64,000 bases of DNA from Roseovarius sp. MMSF_3281 (GCF_030733685.1 NZ_JASHIM010000004.1:1-64000); one strand, 5' to 3'; shown: positions 26,428 to 35,017, counted from the first letter of the stretch. Notes: generated by a model from the sequence alone, not told the origin. Made by a program: numbers and translations.

Positions 26428-28365
26428 GTGCGGTACTTTCTGTTTTGTCTGATGTTTTGGCCCACGATGCTTTCGGCGGCTGAGCATGACAAGCCGCATG
26501 CCACCCTTGCCGACATGGGCCTACCCGTCAGCACCGGCGCGACCCAAGGCTATGTGCCCGATGCGGTTTGCGCCGAATGCCATGCCGACAAGGCCGAAAG
26601 CTTTGCCGAAATGGGCATGGCGCGCAGTTTCTACAAACCGCGCCCCGAAACGGCGGTCGAGGATTTCGACGCTCTGCCCTTTTTCCATGAGCCCAGTCAG
26701 CGATATTACGAGATGGAACTGCGCGGCGAGGATTATTGGTTCACGCGCTACGGCAAGACCCCGGCAGGCGACAGGATCGACGTCTTTTCCACCAAGGTCG
26801 ATTGGATATTGGGCTCGGGCAATCATTCGCGCATCTACCTGTACCAAACGCCCGATGGCGCGATGTTCCAGTTGCCGATCTCCTGGTACACGCAGGATAA
26901 CATCTGGGCCATGGCCCCGGGGTATGAATTTCACGATCACAAAGGCGTTTTGCGCGCTGTCAGCAGGCGCTGTATGACCTGCCACAATTCCTATCCCGAC
27001 TATGACGACGGCGAAGGGGTCGCCGGGCAACCGCAGCTTTTCCCGCAGGACATGCCCGAAGGGATCGGGTGCCAGCGTTGTCATGGCCCGGGGGCCGATC
27101 ATGTCGAACAGGCCTATTCCGGTGCCTCCAGCCTTGAGGAGTTGCAAGCCGCGATCACCAACCCCGGCGATCTGCCGCGCGAGGACCTCTATAGCATCTG
27201 CTATGGTTGCCACATGCAGCCCACGGCCTCGATCAACGGCCAGCTTCGCCTTGGACGGGGGGAGTTTTCCTTTCGTCCCGGCCAGAACATACATGACGTC
27301 CTCGTGAAAATGGATATCGAAGACCCCGCCACGCCCGCGCCCAAGCGGTTCGAGATCAATCATCACCCTTATCGGATGGAACAAAGCGCCTGCTTTACCC
27401 AGACCCAGGGCGAATTGGGCTGCCTCACCTGCCACGACCCGCATGTAAAGGTCAAACCCGAGGATCGCGCGGCGCATTATCGGGCGGCCTGCCTGACTTG
27501 CCATGAAACCGATGGCGCGGGCCTGCCCGTGATGGCCAAGGCCAAGGCGCAGCATCCGCAGATTGCGCAGACCGACGATTGCACCGCCTGTCACATGCCC
27601 AAGCGCCGCACGCAGGATGTGGTCGAGGTTTGGATGACCGATCACAAGATCACCCGCCGGCCCGCCCCCAAGGCCAAGCGCCTTGCCCCGATCCAAAGCG
27701 AAAAGGTGCAGGTCGCGCGCATCTTCCCCGCGGACTCCGGGCAGGACATGCCCAAGGCCGAGCGTCAGGCCCTGACGTTGATGTCCGTGCTGGAATACAC
27801 CGCCTACAAGGCGCCGGCGAAGGCCCGCAAGTTACACGCGCTTCTGGAGCGCGAAAACCTTGACCAGTTCGAGCCATGGCTGACCCTGCTCAATTCCTAC
27901 GTGGCGCAAAAGGATTTTGCCGCCGCCGCCCGGATTGCCGATCACACGCTTTCGCTGGCCCCCGACAACCCCGGCGTTGTCAGCGCTGTTGCCGTCACGC
28001 GCTTTCGCACGGGCCAGCAGCAACAGGCCATCGCCATGCTGCGCAACTTGGTGTCGGCGCGGCCGGCGTTGGCTGAACCAAGGTTGAAACTGGGCAACTT
28101 CCTTGCCGTGACGGGGCAGGTGCCCGAAGCCGTGCAGCATGTCGGTAAAGTTGTCGAACTGCGCCCGAACCATTGGAAGGCCTGGACGCTTCTTGCCGGG
28201 CTGGAACGCGCCATGGGACAGCAGGAACAGGCGATCACGGCCTATCTCAAGGCGCTTGATATTCGGCCTGAATCGCATGGCGTGCGGCGCGCAACGGTGC
28301 GGGTGCTGGATGCCGCAGGCCGCAAGGACGAGGCGAAAAAGCATTTCCAGCGTTTGCAACGCTAG
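26428..28365 (+). CDS. Exported heptaheme cytochrome c with C-terminal TPR domain
   Basis: The 645-residue protein starts with a short signal peptide (VRYFLFCLMFWPTMLSAA). Seven CXXCH heme sites follow, with first cysteines at about 48, 182, 215, 258, 332, 355 and 385. Residues about 470-645 are helical TPR-like repeats (WLTLLNSYVAQKDFAAAARIADHTLSLAPDNP and similar units). The GTG start at 26428 is chosen because it puts the signal peptide at the N-terminus and GGGGG lies upstream; a longer frame would not be exported. The heme section resembles multiheme proteins such as NrfA-like or octaheme families. The redox partner is unknown; the TPR part suggests docking to another protein. Confidence 0.8.
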   Translation: MRYFLFCLMFWPTMLSAAEHDKPHATLADMGLPVSTGATQGYVPDAVCAECHADKAESFAEMGMARSFYKPRPETAVEDFDALPFFHEPSQRYYEMELRGEDYWFTRYGKTPAGDRIDVFSTKVDWILGSGNHSRIYLYQTPDGAMFQLPISWYTQDNIWAMAPGYEFHDHKGVLRAVSRRCMTCHNSYPDYDDGEGVAGQPQLFPQDMPEGIGCQRCHGPGADHVEQAYSGASSLEELQAAITNPGDLPREDLYSICYGCHMQPTASINGQLRLGRGEFSFRPGQNIHDVLVKMDIEDPATPAPKRFEINHHPYRMEQSACFTQTQGELGCLTCHDPHVKVKPEDRAAHYRAACLTCHETDGAGLPVMAKAKAQHPQIAQTDDCTACHMPKRRTQDVVEVWMTDHKITRRPAPKAKRLAPIQSEKVQVARIFPADSGQDMPKAERQALTLMSVLEYTAYKAPAKARKLHALLERENLDQFEPWLTLLNSYVAQKDFAAAARIADHTLSLAPDNPGVVSAVAVTRFRTGQQQQAIAMLRNLVSARPALAEPRLKLGNFLAVTGQVPEAVQHVGKVVELRPNHWKAWTLLAGLERAMGQQEQAITAYLKALDIRPESHGVRRATVRVLDAAGRKDEAKKHFQRLQR

Positions 28366-28477
28366 CGGGGTGATTGGTGGGATGGGGGCAGGGCGCATCA
28401 TGCGTCAATCCTGCACGGGCAAGGGTTAACATCTGATTGATCTGGCGCGCGCTGATCGGCATCCGAGGGGTGATTTC

Positions 28478-28556
28478 GTACGACTCGTACGATATGCGCC
28501 CGGCCCCCTCGGATTTTCGTACGAAACTCGCGTACAAAACGTACAACTTGTACGTT
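28478..28556. promoter_or_regulatory. Array of six GTAC sites, possible operator or hairpin
   Basis: GTAC occurs at 28478, 28487, 28519, 28532, 28541 and 28550, with spacings 9, 32, 13, 9 and 9. The last part can fold as ACAAAACGTAC-AACTT-GTACGTTTTGT, an 11-base-pair stem. The last four share their spacing, inverted, with the array at 63194-63228. It lies between convergent genes, so a terminator role is possible too. Confidence 0.45.
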
Positions 28557-28559
28557 TTG

Positions 28560-29486
28560 TCAAAAGCCGGGCGTGCCGCGTTTGTCGGGATGATGGGCCA
28601 GGTACTTGCGCTTGATCTCTTCGCTGGTGTCACGGCTCCCGTCATGGCTCCAACCCGGGGGCATGACGCAGTAGTTCAACCGGTCCCGCCAAGTGATCCC
28701 GGGTTGCGTGGCATCCTTGAAAATGCCCACCCATTCGTGAAAAGCCACGCGCACCGGGTTGAAGGTGCCAAGGTTGTGCACAAGGCCATAGTCAGGCTTT
28801 TCTTCTTCCAATTCAGGGACATAGGTGCCGAACAGCTTGTCCCAGACGATAAAGACCCCGGCGAAATTGGCATCCAGATAACGGGCATTGCGGCCATGAT
28901 GCACCCGGTGATGCGAGGGGGTGTTCATCACCGCCTCGAACCACTTGGGCATCTTGCCGATGGCCTCGGTATGGATCCAGAATTGATAGATCAGGTTGAG
29001 GCCACCGCAGAACAGCACCATAGCCGGGTGAAAGCCCAGTAAAATCAAAGGGCTACGGACAATCATCATGAAGGTGAACGTCCCCGTCCAAGTCTGCCGC
29101 AGGGCGGTTGTAAGGTTGTAATGCTGGCTGGAATGGTGGTTCACATGGCTGGCCCAGACCCACCTGATCCGGTGGCCAAAGCGATGCACCCAGTAATAGC
29201 GCAAATCATCCAGCACGAAACACACCGCGATCACCCACCAGGATGTGCCAAGGTCGAGCGGCGTAAGTGCCCATAAAACCATGAAAAATCCGTAGGCGAT
29301 GAAACCAAGCAACAGTCCCGAGGCCACGTTCCCCGCCCCCATGATAAGCGAGGTCACCGCATCGCGCGTTTCATAACGCCCGCCTTTGCCTTTCAGGGCG
29401 ATCCAAAGCACTTCGATAAGGATGGCCGCGATGAAGACGGGCACAGCCCAGCTTACGACATCGGGAAAGGTGATCTGGTCTGTCAT
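28560..29486 (-). CDS. Sterol desaturase/fatty acid hydroxylase family membrane protein
   Basis: A 308-residue di-iron membrane oxygenase-like protein. Hydrophobic spans at the N-terminus and centre surround histidine clusters: HRFGH, HVNHHSSQHYN, HTEAIG and SHHRVHHGRN, the pattern of the fatty acid hydroxylase superfamily. The substrate is unknown; bacterial relatives act on lipids, carotenoids or sterol-like compounds. The start at 29486 is used because its ATGA overlaps the stop of the upstream gene, showing translational coupling; an earlier in-frame start adds MAQPDGANR. Confidence 0.85.
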   Translation of the reverse strand: MTDQITFPDVVSWAVPVFIAAILIEVLWIALKGKGGRYETRDAVTSLIMGAGNVASGLLLGFIAYGFFMVLWALTPLDLGTSWWVIAVCFVLDDLRYYWVHRFGHRIRWVWASHVNHHSSQHYNLTTALRQTWTGTFTFMMIVRSPLILLGFHPAMVLFCGGLNLIYQFWIHTEAIGKMPKWFEAVMNTPSHHRVHHGRNARYLDANFAGVFIVWDKLFGTYVPELEEEKPDYGLVHNLGTFNPVRVAFHEWVGIFKDATQPGITWRDRLNYCVMPPGWSHDGSRDTSEEIKRKYLAHHPDKRGTPGF

Positions 29487-29875
29487 GCGGTTTGCTCCAT
29501 CAGGCTGGGCCATTGGCTGGCCTCCTCCGCGTCCAACGTCAGGTGGATGCGCGGGGCTGTGTAATCGGGCAGGTCAATGCGCAAGCCCTTGTTCGTGCGG
29601 GAAATTTTTGCGCCGGTTAGGTGTCGTGCGGTGGTGTCGCTGCCCATGGGCCAAACCACGCCATGGCCTTTTTGCGTCTCGACAAGGGCGGCGTGGTGAT
29701 CGTGGCTGAGGACGACGCGCTTGGGCGGGTCGTCGGGGAATTCTCCAAGCCAAGCGCGTTCTGCCGCCGCCTCGTCTGCCAAGGCAGCAGGCTTTGACCA
29801 GCCCATAACGTGCAAAAGCACCGTGATCCCCACGATGCCCAAGACCACCATCGGCAATAAGATATGCAGTGGCAT
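29483..29875 (-). CDS. Small membrane-anchored protein, function unknown, coupled to the desaturase-like gene
   Basis: A 130-residue protein with one N-terminal span (HILLPMVVLGIVGITVLLHVMGW) and a soluble C-terminal part of about 100 residues, rich in charged residues and histidine, with PRIHLTLDAEEASQWPSLM near the end. GGGAGGAG lies upstream of the ATG. Its stop overlaps the downstream gene start by 4 bases, so the two proteins probably act together, perhaps as a small partner of the membrane oxygenase. I do not recognise the family. Confidence 0.75.
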   Translation of the reverse strand: MPLHILLPMVVLGIVGITVLLHVMGWSKPAALADEAAAERAWLGEFPDDPPKRVVLSHDHHAALVETQKGHGVVWPMGSDTTARHLTGAKISRTNKGLRIDLPDYTAPRIHLTLDAEEASQWPSLMEQTA

Positions 29876-29935
29876 GGCTCCTCCCTTGCGGGATTAAGCC
29901 AAATCGAGGCTGCCTTTGTCAAAGCTGGCGTTGCG

Positions 29936-30838
29936 TCACTTTCGCGGGGCGGGAAAGGGTGCGCGTACGCGCCCCTCTCGCCAGGCAAGAAGTCCCGCGC
30001 CGGTCAGGATGATGCACGCCCCAATGACCGACACCCTGTCCGGCACCACCCGGAACACCGCGGCATCGTAGATCGCCGCAAAAACCAGTGCGGCATAGAA
30101 GAATGGCGCGACAAAGCTGGCGTCGGCACGGGCCATGGCGTTGACGAAACAGGCCTGCGCCGCGGCCATGAGCACCCCGATCCCGGCAAGGGCTGCCCAT
30201 TGCGCCGGGGTTGGGGCCTGCCAGACAAAACTGGCCGCGATCCCGGCGATACACAGGCCTATCGCGTTGTTTATAAACAGGATTTGCAGCGGCCCCTCCC
30301 AGCCGGAAAGCCGTTTGATCAGAATAAGTTCCGCCCCCAGGCACAGGGCCGAGCACAGCGCCAGAACCGCGCCAAGCTCAATCGCGTCGCCCCCGGGCCG
30401 GGTCAGCACAGCAGCCCCCGCCAAGGCAATCAGGGCGGCGCTCCATCGGACCGGGCCAACCTTTTCGCCCAACAGCGGGATCGCCAGAAGCATGCCGAAA
30501 ACCGGGTTCAGAAAACTGATTGCCGTGGCATCCGAAAGTGGAATGAAGGCCGCTGCCGCGAACATCAGGGTCACACCGCCCCAGCCAAGCGCAGAACGGC
30601 CGGCGTGCAGCCCCAAATGGGGGCGGGTAAACTTCGGGCGAACAACTGCGATGGCGCCACAGATGGTCACCAGGGCAAAAAGGAATCGGCCAAAGCTGAT
30701 TTGCAGGGCGTGCATCTCGGGGCCAAGAGCCCCTGTTCCAAGCGCCTTGGCCAACAGGGTTGTGCCCGCCAGGAAGGCAGCGGCAAGCACCGTGAGACTT
30801 GCGGCAAGTGTGGAATTCTGGGCGCGGGGCGTAAACAT
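29936..30838 (-). CDS. DMT-superfamily transporter (EamA domain)
   Basis: About 300 residues with ten membrane spans in two EamA repeats (first begins LTVLAAAFLAGTTLLAKALG; second contains LCLGAELILIKRLSGWEGPLQI). The start at 30838 (MFTPRAQNS) is preferred over a TTG at 30874, which lies in the probable leader promoter of argDF. The substrate is unknown; relatives export amino acids or metabolites. It is divergent from argDF, but nothing links it to arginine directly. Confidence 0.85.
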   Translation of the reverse strand: MFTPRAQNSTLAASLTVLAAAFLAGTTLLAKALGTGALGPEMHALQISFGRFLFALVTICGAIAVVRPKFTRPHLGLHAGRSALGWGGVTLMFAAAAFIPLSDATAISFLNPVFGMLLAIPLLGEKVGPVRWSAALIALAGAAVLTRPGGDAIELGAVLALCSALCLGAELILIKRLSGWEGPLQILFINNAIGLCIAGIAASFVWQAPTPAQWAALAGIGVLMAAAQACFVNAMARADASFVAPFFYAALVFAAIYDAAVFRVVPDRVSVIGACIILTGAGLLAWREGRVRAPFPAPRK

Positions 30839-30865
30839 GGCCCATGCAGTGCGCCTTTTCACGGG

Positions 30866-30894
30866 TTGGGACAAGGCGAAAATGGCAATATGAA
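30866..30894 (+). promoter_or_regulatory. Possible promoter for the argDF leader
   Basis: TTGGGA (30866-30871) and TATGAA (30889-30894) are separated by 17 bases, a reasonable sigma-70 layout. Transcription from here would start about 30901 and include the leader frame at 30937. Other weak matches exist in this region, so this is tentative. Confidence 0.4.
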
Positions 30895-30936
30895 AAATGC
30901 CTTCCCTTGCGGCAAGGATCGCGCTACACCGCCGCC

Positions 30937-30990
30937 ATGATCAAACCTGTGACATATTTCGAGACTCGACGCCGACGCACCCGCGCCTGA
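30937..30990 (+). CDS. Arginine-rich leader peptide upstream of argDF (candidate attenuator)
   Basis: A 17-codon frame encodes MIKPVTYFETRRRRTRA and stops at 30990. Codons 11-14 are CGA CGC CGA CGC and codon 16 is CGC, so 5 of 17 are arginine, including two CGA codons that look rare here. It lies 108 bases upstream of argD, whose operon makes arginine. A strong hairpin lies between the leader and argD. By analogy with trp, his and similar leaders, ribosome stalling at these codons when arginine is scarce could control transcription. The ribosome binding site is poor (AAGGA is 18 bases away), which is the main weakness. Confidence 0.55.
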   Translation: MIKPVTYFETRRRRTRA

Positions 30991-31050
30991 CGTCCGTTAC
31001 CCTTTGATCCATGGCGTATATCGCGCCACCAACCCCCCAATGATTGACTT

Positions 31051-31080
31051 AGCCTGTGCCATGCGGCACTCACAGGGCTT
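31051..31080 (+). terminator. Hairpin before argD, candidate attenuator terminator
   Basis: AGCCTGTG (31051-31058) pairs with CACAGGGCT (31071-31079, one bulge), and inner GCC/GGC extends the stem. TTCTT follows, a weak T-run. An alternative pairing joins CATGGCGTA (31010-31018) with TGTGCCATG (31055-31063), nine pairs with two G-U, and would break the hairpin. A local hairpin TGGCG-N7-CGCCA (31012-31028) competes for the same bases. These are the parts expected of an attenuator. Confidence 0.5.
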
Positions 31081-31098
31081 CTTGATAAGGATAAACCC

Positions 31099-32286
31099 AT
31101 GATCCCGACTGTCCTTCCGACCTATAACCGTGCGCCTTTGACCTTCGTCAAGGGTGAAGGTAGCTGGCTGATCGAGGACGACGGACGCCGATTCTTGGAT
31201 CTGGGGGCCGGGATCGCGGTGAATGCCTTGGGCCATGCCAACCCCGAACTTGTCGAGGCCCTGACCGAGCAGGCGGGCAAGCTGTGGCATACCTCGAACC
31301 TTTACGACATTCCGCAGCAGCAGGCGCTTGCAGATAAGCTGGTGGAGGAAACCTTTGCCGATACGGTGTTTTTCACCAACTCCGGCACCGAGTCATGCGA
31401 GCTGGCTGTGAAAATGGCGCGCAAGTATTTCCATGAAAAGGATCAGCCCGAGCGGGTTGAGATCATCGCCTTTGAAGGCTCGTTCCACGGTCGTTCGCAT
31501 GCAGCGATCGCCGCGGCGGGTTCCGAGAAGATGACCAAGGGCTTTGGCCCACTGTTGCCCGGCTTTCAGCATGTGGCGTGGGGCGATCACGATGGCCTGA
31601 ACGCGGCGATCAACGACAACACCGCCGCCATCCTGATTGAGCCTGTGCAGGGCGAGGGCGGTATCCGCCCGCTGCCCGATCAATGCCTGAAGGGGCTGCG
31701 GGACCTGTGTGATGAGCGTGGTATCCTGTTGATCCTTGACGAGGTGCAATGCGGCATGGGCCGGACCGGGAAGCTGTTTGCCCATGAATGGGCCGGGGTG
31801 GAACCGGATATCATGATGGTGGCCAAGGGCATCGGCGGGGGCTTCCCCTTGGGGGCTGTTCTGGCCACCGAAGAGGCGGCCAGCGGGATGACTGCGGGCT
31901 CCCACGGATCGACCTATGGCGGCAACCCATTGGCCTGTGCCGTGGGGGCCAAGGTGATGGAGATCGTGGCCAATCCCGCCTTCTTGCAGGAGGTGAGCCG
32001 CAAGGCAGGTCAATTGCGCCAAGGGCTTGAAGGCTTGGTTGCCGCGCATCCGGATGTATTCGAAGCTGTGCGCGGGCAGGGCCTTATGCTTGGCCTGAAA
32101 TGCAAGGCGGCCAATACCGATGTGGTCGCGGCAGGCTACGAGGCGCAGGTCACCACCGTGTCGGCTGCCGATAACGTGGTGCGCCTTCTTCCTGCGCTGA
32201 ATATCTCGGACGAAGATATAGACGAGGCCCTGAGCCGCCTTGATGCCGCCGCCACCCAAGTTGAACAAGCGATGCAAAAGGTCTGA
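31099..32286 (+). CDS. argD: Acetylornithine aminotransferase
   Basis: A PLP-dependent class III aminotransferase of 395 residues that makes N-acetylornithine in arginine synthesis. Motifs include FTNSGTESCELAVKMARK, FHGRSHAA, the LILDEVQCGMGRTGK segment with the cofactor aspartate, and the PLP lysine in MVAKGIGGGFPLGA. AAGGA lies upstream of the ATG. It is followed 33 bases later by argF. The untranslated region upstream appears to hold an arginine-rich leader. Confidence 0.95.
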   Translation: MIPTVLPTYNRAPLTFVKGEGSWLIEDDGRRFLDLGAGIAVNALGHANPELVEALTEQAGKLWHTSNLYDIPQQQALADKLVEETFADTVFFTNSGTESCELAVKMARKYFHEKDQPERVEIIAFEGSFHGRSHAAIAAAGSEKMTKGFGPLLPGFQHVAWGDHDGLNAAINDNTAAILIEPVQGEGGIRPLPDQCLKGLRDLCDERGILLILDEVQCGMGRTGKLFAHEWAGVEPDIMMVAKGIGGGFPLGAVLATEEAASGMTAGSHGSTYGGNPLACAVGAKVMEIVANPAFLQEVSRKAGQLRQGLEGLVAAHPDVFEAVRGQGLMLGLKCKAANTDVVAAGYEAQVTTVSAADNVVRLLPALNISDEDIDEALSRLDAAATQVEQAMQKV

Positions 32287-32319
32287 TCCGATCAGGGCCT
32301 TGAACCGAAAGACAAAGAC

Positions 32320-33246
32320 ATGAAAAGTTTCCTTGATATCCATAAAACCGATAGCGCCGACTTGCGGAAAATCATCGACAACGCGATTGAAATGAAGATC
32401 GCGCGTAAGGGCCGCCTGCGCGGGGCCTGTGATGACGACAAGCCGCTGGACGGCCATATGGTGGCGTTGATTTTCGAAAAACCGTCGACACGGACGCGCG
32501 TGTCTTTCGACGTGGGTGTGCGCCAGATGGGCGGGCAGACCATGGTGCTATCGGGGGCCGACATGCAATTGGGCCATGGCGAGACCATTGCCGATACCGC
32601 GCGGGTCCTGTCGCGCTACGTTGACCTGATAATGATCCGAACCTTCGATGAATCGGTTCTATTGGAGATGGCGGAATATGCCGACGTGCCGGTGATCAAC
32701 GGCCTGACCGATCGCACCCACCCCTGCCAGATCATGGCCGATGTCATGACCTATGAAGAGCATCGTGGCCCGATTGCCGGGAAAAAGGTGGTCTGGTCCG
32801 GGGATGGCAACAATGTCTGTTCCTCCTTCCTGCATGCCGCGGGGCAGTTCGGATTTGACCTTACGTTTACAGGGCCGTCGCAACTTGATCCCGAGGATGA
32901 GTTCATCGGGCTGGCCCGTGGCAAGGGCAGCGCGATTCAGATTGAGCGTGATCCGGTGAAGGCTGTCGAAGGCGCTGATCTGGTGGTGACTGATACTTGG
33001 GTCAGTATGCATGACAGCCAATCCACCAAGGAGCGCCGTCATAACATGCTGCGCCCTTATCAGGTGGATGAGCGGTTGATGGCGGCGGCCAAGCCCGATG
33101 CCCTGTTCATGCACTGCCTGCCCGCGCACCGCGAGGACGAGGCGACCAGTGCGGTGATGGATGGCCCGCATTCGGTGATCTTTGACGAAGCCGAGAACCG
33201 CCTGCATGCGCAAAAGGCGATCATGCGGTGGTGTTTGGGCGTGTGA
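32320..33246 (+). CDS. argF: Ornithine carbamoyltransferase
   Basis: The enzyme joins ornithine and carbamoyl phosphate to make citrulline. The 308-residue protein has the carbamoyl phosphate motif STRTRVSFD, the HPCQI motif ([12 protein letters not shown]), the ornithine-binding region DTWVSM and the catalytic HCLPAHR. It is the second gene of argDF, with the order typical of Rhodobacteraceae. Confidence 0.96.
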   Translation: MKSFLDIHKTDSADLRKIIDNAIEMKIARKGRLRGACDDDKPLDGHMVALIFEKPSTRTRVSFDVGVRQMGGQTMVLSGADMQLGHGETIADTARVLSRYVDLIMIRTFDESVLLEMAEYADVPVINGLTDRTHPCQIMADVMTYEEHRGPIAGKKVVWSGDGNNVCSSFLHAAGQFGFDLTFTGPSQLDPEDEFIGLARGKGSAIQIERDPVKAVEGADLVVTDTWVSMHDSQSTKERRHNMLRPYQVDERLMAAAKPDALFMHCLPAHREDEATSAVMDGPHSVIFDEAENRLHAQKAIMRWCLGV

Positions 33247-33320
33247 CGTCCGCCGTGCGATGGCTTGCACATGCAGGCCATTCCAGTAGGCTGAACCCGT
33301 GATCGCTAACAGGGGCTGAT

Positions 33321-34721
33321 ATGCCAAAGGCACAAATCGGGGTTTACGGGCTTGGCACCATGGGCAGCGCGCTGGCGCTGAACATGGCCGAGCACGGGTT
33401 TGACGTGGCGGTGACCAACCGCGAGGTTGAGTGGATTGCACCTTTTGTCGATGAGGCGGGGGCGCTGAAGGACAAGCTGCTTGCGCATGACACGCTTGAG
33501 GGGTTTGTGCAGAATCTGGTGACGCCCCGGGTGATCCTGTTCATGATTCCGTCGGGGGCGCCGATGGATGCGATGATCGAGGCGGTGACCCCCTTGTTGG
33601 AGCCGGGCGATACGATCATCGACGGCGGCAATGCGAATTTCCATGACACCCGGCGGCGGACCGCGGCCTTGGCCGAGAACGACATTCACTTCGTCGGCAT
33701 GGGCGTGTCGGGCGGTGAAAAGGGCGCGCGCTTTGGCCCGTCGATGATGGTGGGTGGCAGCGATCATAGTTGGCAGCAGCTTCGCCCGATCCTGCGCGAG
33801 ATCGCGGCCCGGTTTGAAGATGATCCTTGTGTCGATCACCTTGGCCCGGATGGGGCAGGGCATTTCGTCAAGACGGTGCATAACGGCATCGAATACGCCG
33901 ATATGCAGATGATCGCCGAGATTTACGGGCTGATGCGCCATGGCAAGGCGCTTGCACCCGCGGAGATTGGCGGGATTTTCGCGGAATGGAACAAGGGCGC
34001 GCTCAAATCCTATCTTGTCGAGATCACGGGCAAGGCGCTGCAATACGATGACCCGACCACCGGCCACCCGATGGTAGATGTGATCAAGGATGCGGCGGGC
34101 CAGAAGGGCACAGGCCGCTGGACCGTGGTTGAGGCCGTGCGAATGGGACAGGCCGCCAATACGATCGAGGCCGCCGTGGGCGCGCGTAGCTGGTCGTCGG
34201 AAAAGGAAACCCGCCAGACCGCCGAAGGTGTTCTTGGCGGGGCCTGTCATGCGCTTGATCTGTCGCGTGAGACTTTGGCCGATGCTTTCCTTGCGGCGCG
34301 CATTCTTGGTTATGCGCAGGGCTTTCGGATTTTGGAGGCCGCCGCGCGGGAATATGACTGGCCCTTGGATTACGCGCGGATTGCCGAGATTTGGCGCGCG
34401 GGGTGTATCATCCGGTCGGCCCTTTTAGACGATATTTCCGAGGCTTTTCGCGGGGAGCTGCCTGCCGGGCAATTGATCCTTGCGCCGCGCTTTGCGCAGA
34501 TGCTGGCGGCCAGTATCCCGGCGCTGCGCGAGGTGGTGGCCGGGGCGGTGCAAGGCGGGCATGCGGTGCCCGCGCTGTCGGCTGCTCTTGCATGGTACGA
34601 CACCATGCGGCAGGGGCACGGGACGGCCAACATCATTCAGGCGCAGCGTGACTTCTTTGGACACCACGGCTTTGAACGGCTTGGTGAGACCGGCAAGCAC
34701 CACGGGCCTTGGTGGGATTAG
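33321..34721 (+). CDS. gnd: 6-phosphogluconate dehydrogenase, decarboxylating
   Basis: A 466-residue NADP-dependent enzyme of the oxidative pentose phosphate pathway. It has the N-terminal Rossmann motif GVYGLGTMGSALALNM, the PSGAPMD loop, DGGNANFHDT, the substrate motif GVSGGEKGARFGPSMM, and HFVKTVHNGIEYADMQ. The C-terminal domain runs to LGETGKHHGPWWD. It starts 74 bases after argF, probably from its own promoter. Its stop overlaps the IS3-type remnant on the other strand. Confidence 0.95.
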   Translation: MPKAQIGVYGLGTMGSALALNMAEHGFDVAVTNREVEWIAPFVDEAGALKDKLLAHDTLEGFVQNLVTPRVILFMIPSGAPMDAMIEAVTPLLEPGDTIIDGGNANFHDTRRRTAALAENDIHFVGMGVSGGEKGARFGPSMMVGGSDHSWQQLRPILREIAARFEDDPCVDHLGPDGAGHFVKTVHNGIEYADMQMIAEIYGLMRHGKALAPAEIGGIFAEWNKGALKSYLVEITGKALQYDDPTTGHPMVDVIKDAAGQKGTGRWTVVEAVRMGQAANTIEAAVGARSWSSEKETRQTAEGVLGGACHALDLSRETLADAFLAARILGYAQGFRILEAAAREYDWPLDYARIAEIWRAGCIIRSALLDDISEAFRGELPAGQLILAPRFAQMLAASIPALREVVAGAVQGGHAVPALSAALAWYDTMRQGHGTANIIQAQRDFFGHHGFERLGETGKHHGPWWD

Positions 34722-34944
34722 CGCACCGAGAAATCCAAGGCGGCAGGGCTACTGGCCCAACCGTGCAGCGCGTCGATGAAGGCCGACAGGATCGCCGACC
34801 AATGGCTCTCATGCTGCCCGGGATTATCCAGAACCAGACGAACGGCACGCTTGCGCACGTCCGGGGAATACGTGTTCGGTGTATCGCTTATGATGATCCA
34901 TCCTGCTCAAAAGTTGGAGCCTCCGGCAAACCCGCCGCGGTTCA
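34718..34944 (-). mobile_element. Remnant of an IS3-family element (terminal repeat and start of orfA)
   Basis: On the minus strand a terminal-repeat-like sequence (34915-34944, TGAACCGCGGCG..GGAGGCTCCA) leads into a frame whose first 35 or so residues (SDTPNTYSPDVRKRAVRLVL and onward to SAILS) match the usual N-terminus of IS3-type OrfA. The expected ATG is ATA (34889-34891), and the frame leaves the OrfA pattern after about residue 36 and stops at 34718. No orfB or second end is present, so this is a dead 5' fragment joined to unrelated sequence next to gnd. Confidence 0.7.
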
Positions 34945-34946
34945 TT

Positions 34947-35017
34947 AAAGCGTTTCGCTCAATCTTTGCACGCGTTCCGCCTTTCGCTGATGCTTCAGGT
35001 TAAAGGCGGAACGCTTT
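34947..35017. repeat. Palindromic repeat element, copy 1 (ends AAAGCGTT/AACGCTTT)
   Basis: The 71-base element begins AAAGCGTTTCGC and ends AACGCTTT. Inside, GCGTTCCGCCTTT (34972-34984) pairs perfectly over 13 bases with AAAGGCGGAACGC (35002-35014); the loop holds TGATGCTTCAGG. It abuts the IS3 remnant and overlaps the last codon of the phosphate transporter gene: its TTT plus the next A form the TAA stop. A relative lies at 61718-61830. Confidence 0.75.

Noticed and set aside
28437..29042. Plus-strand open frame starting near the GTAC cluster
   Set aside because: Mostly antisense to the desaturase-like gene, which has clear histidine motifs; no ribosome binding site.
34722..34848. Plus- and minus-strand short frames just after gnd
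   Set aside because: They fall in the IS3-type remnant, and only the degraded OrfA frame has recognisable similarity.
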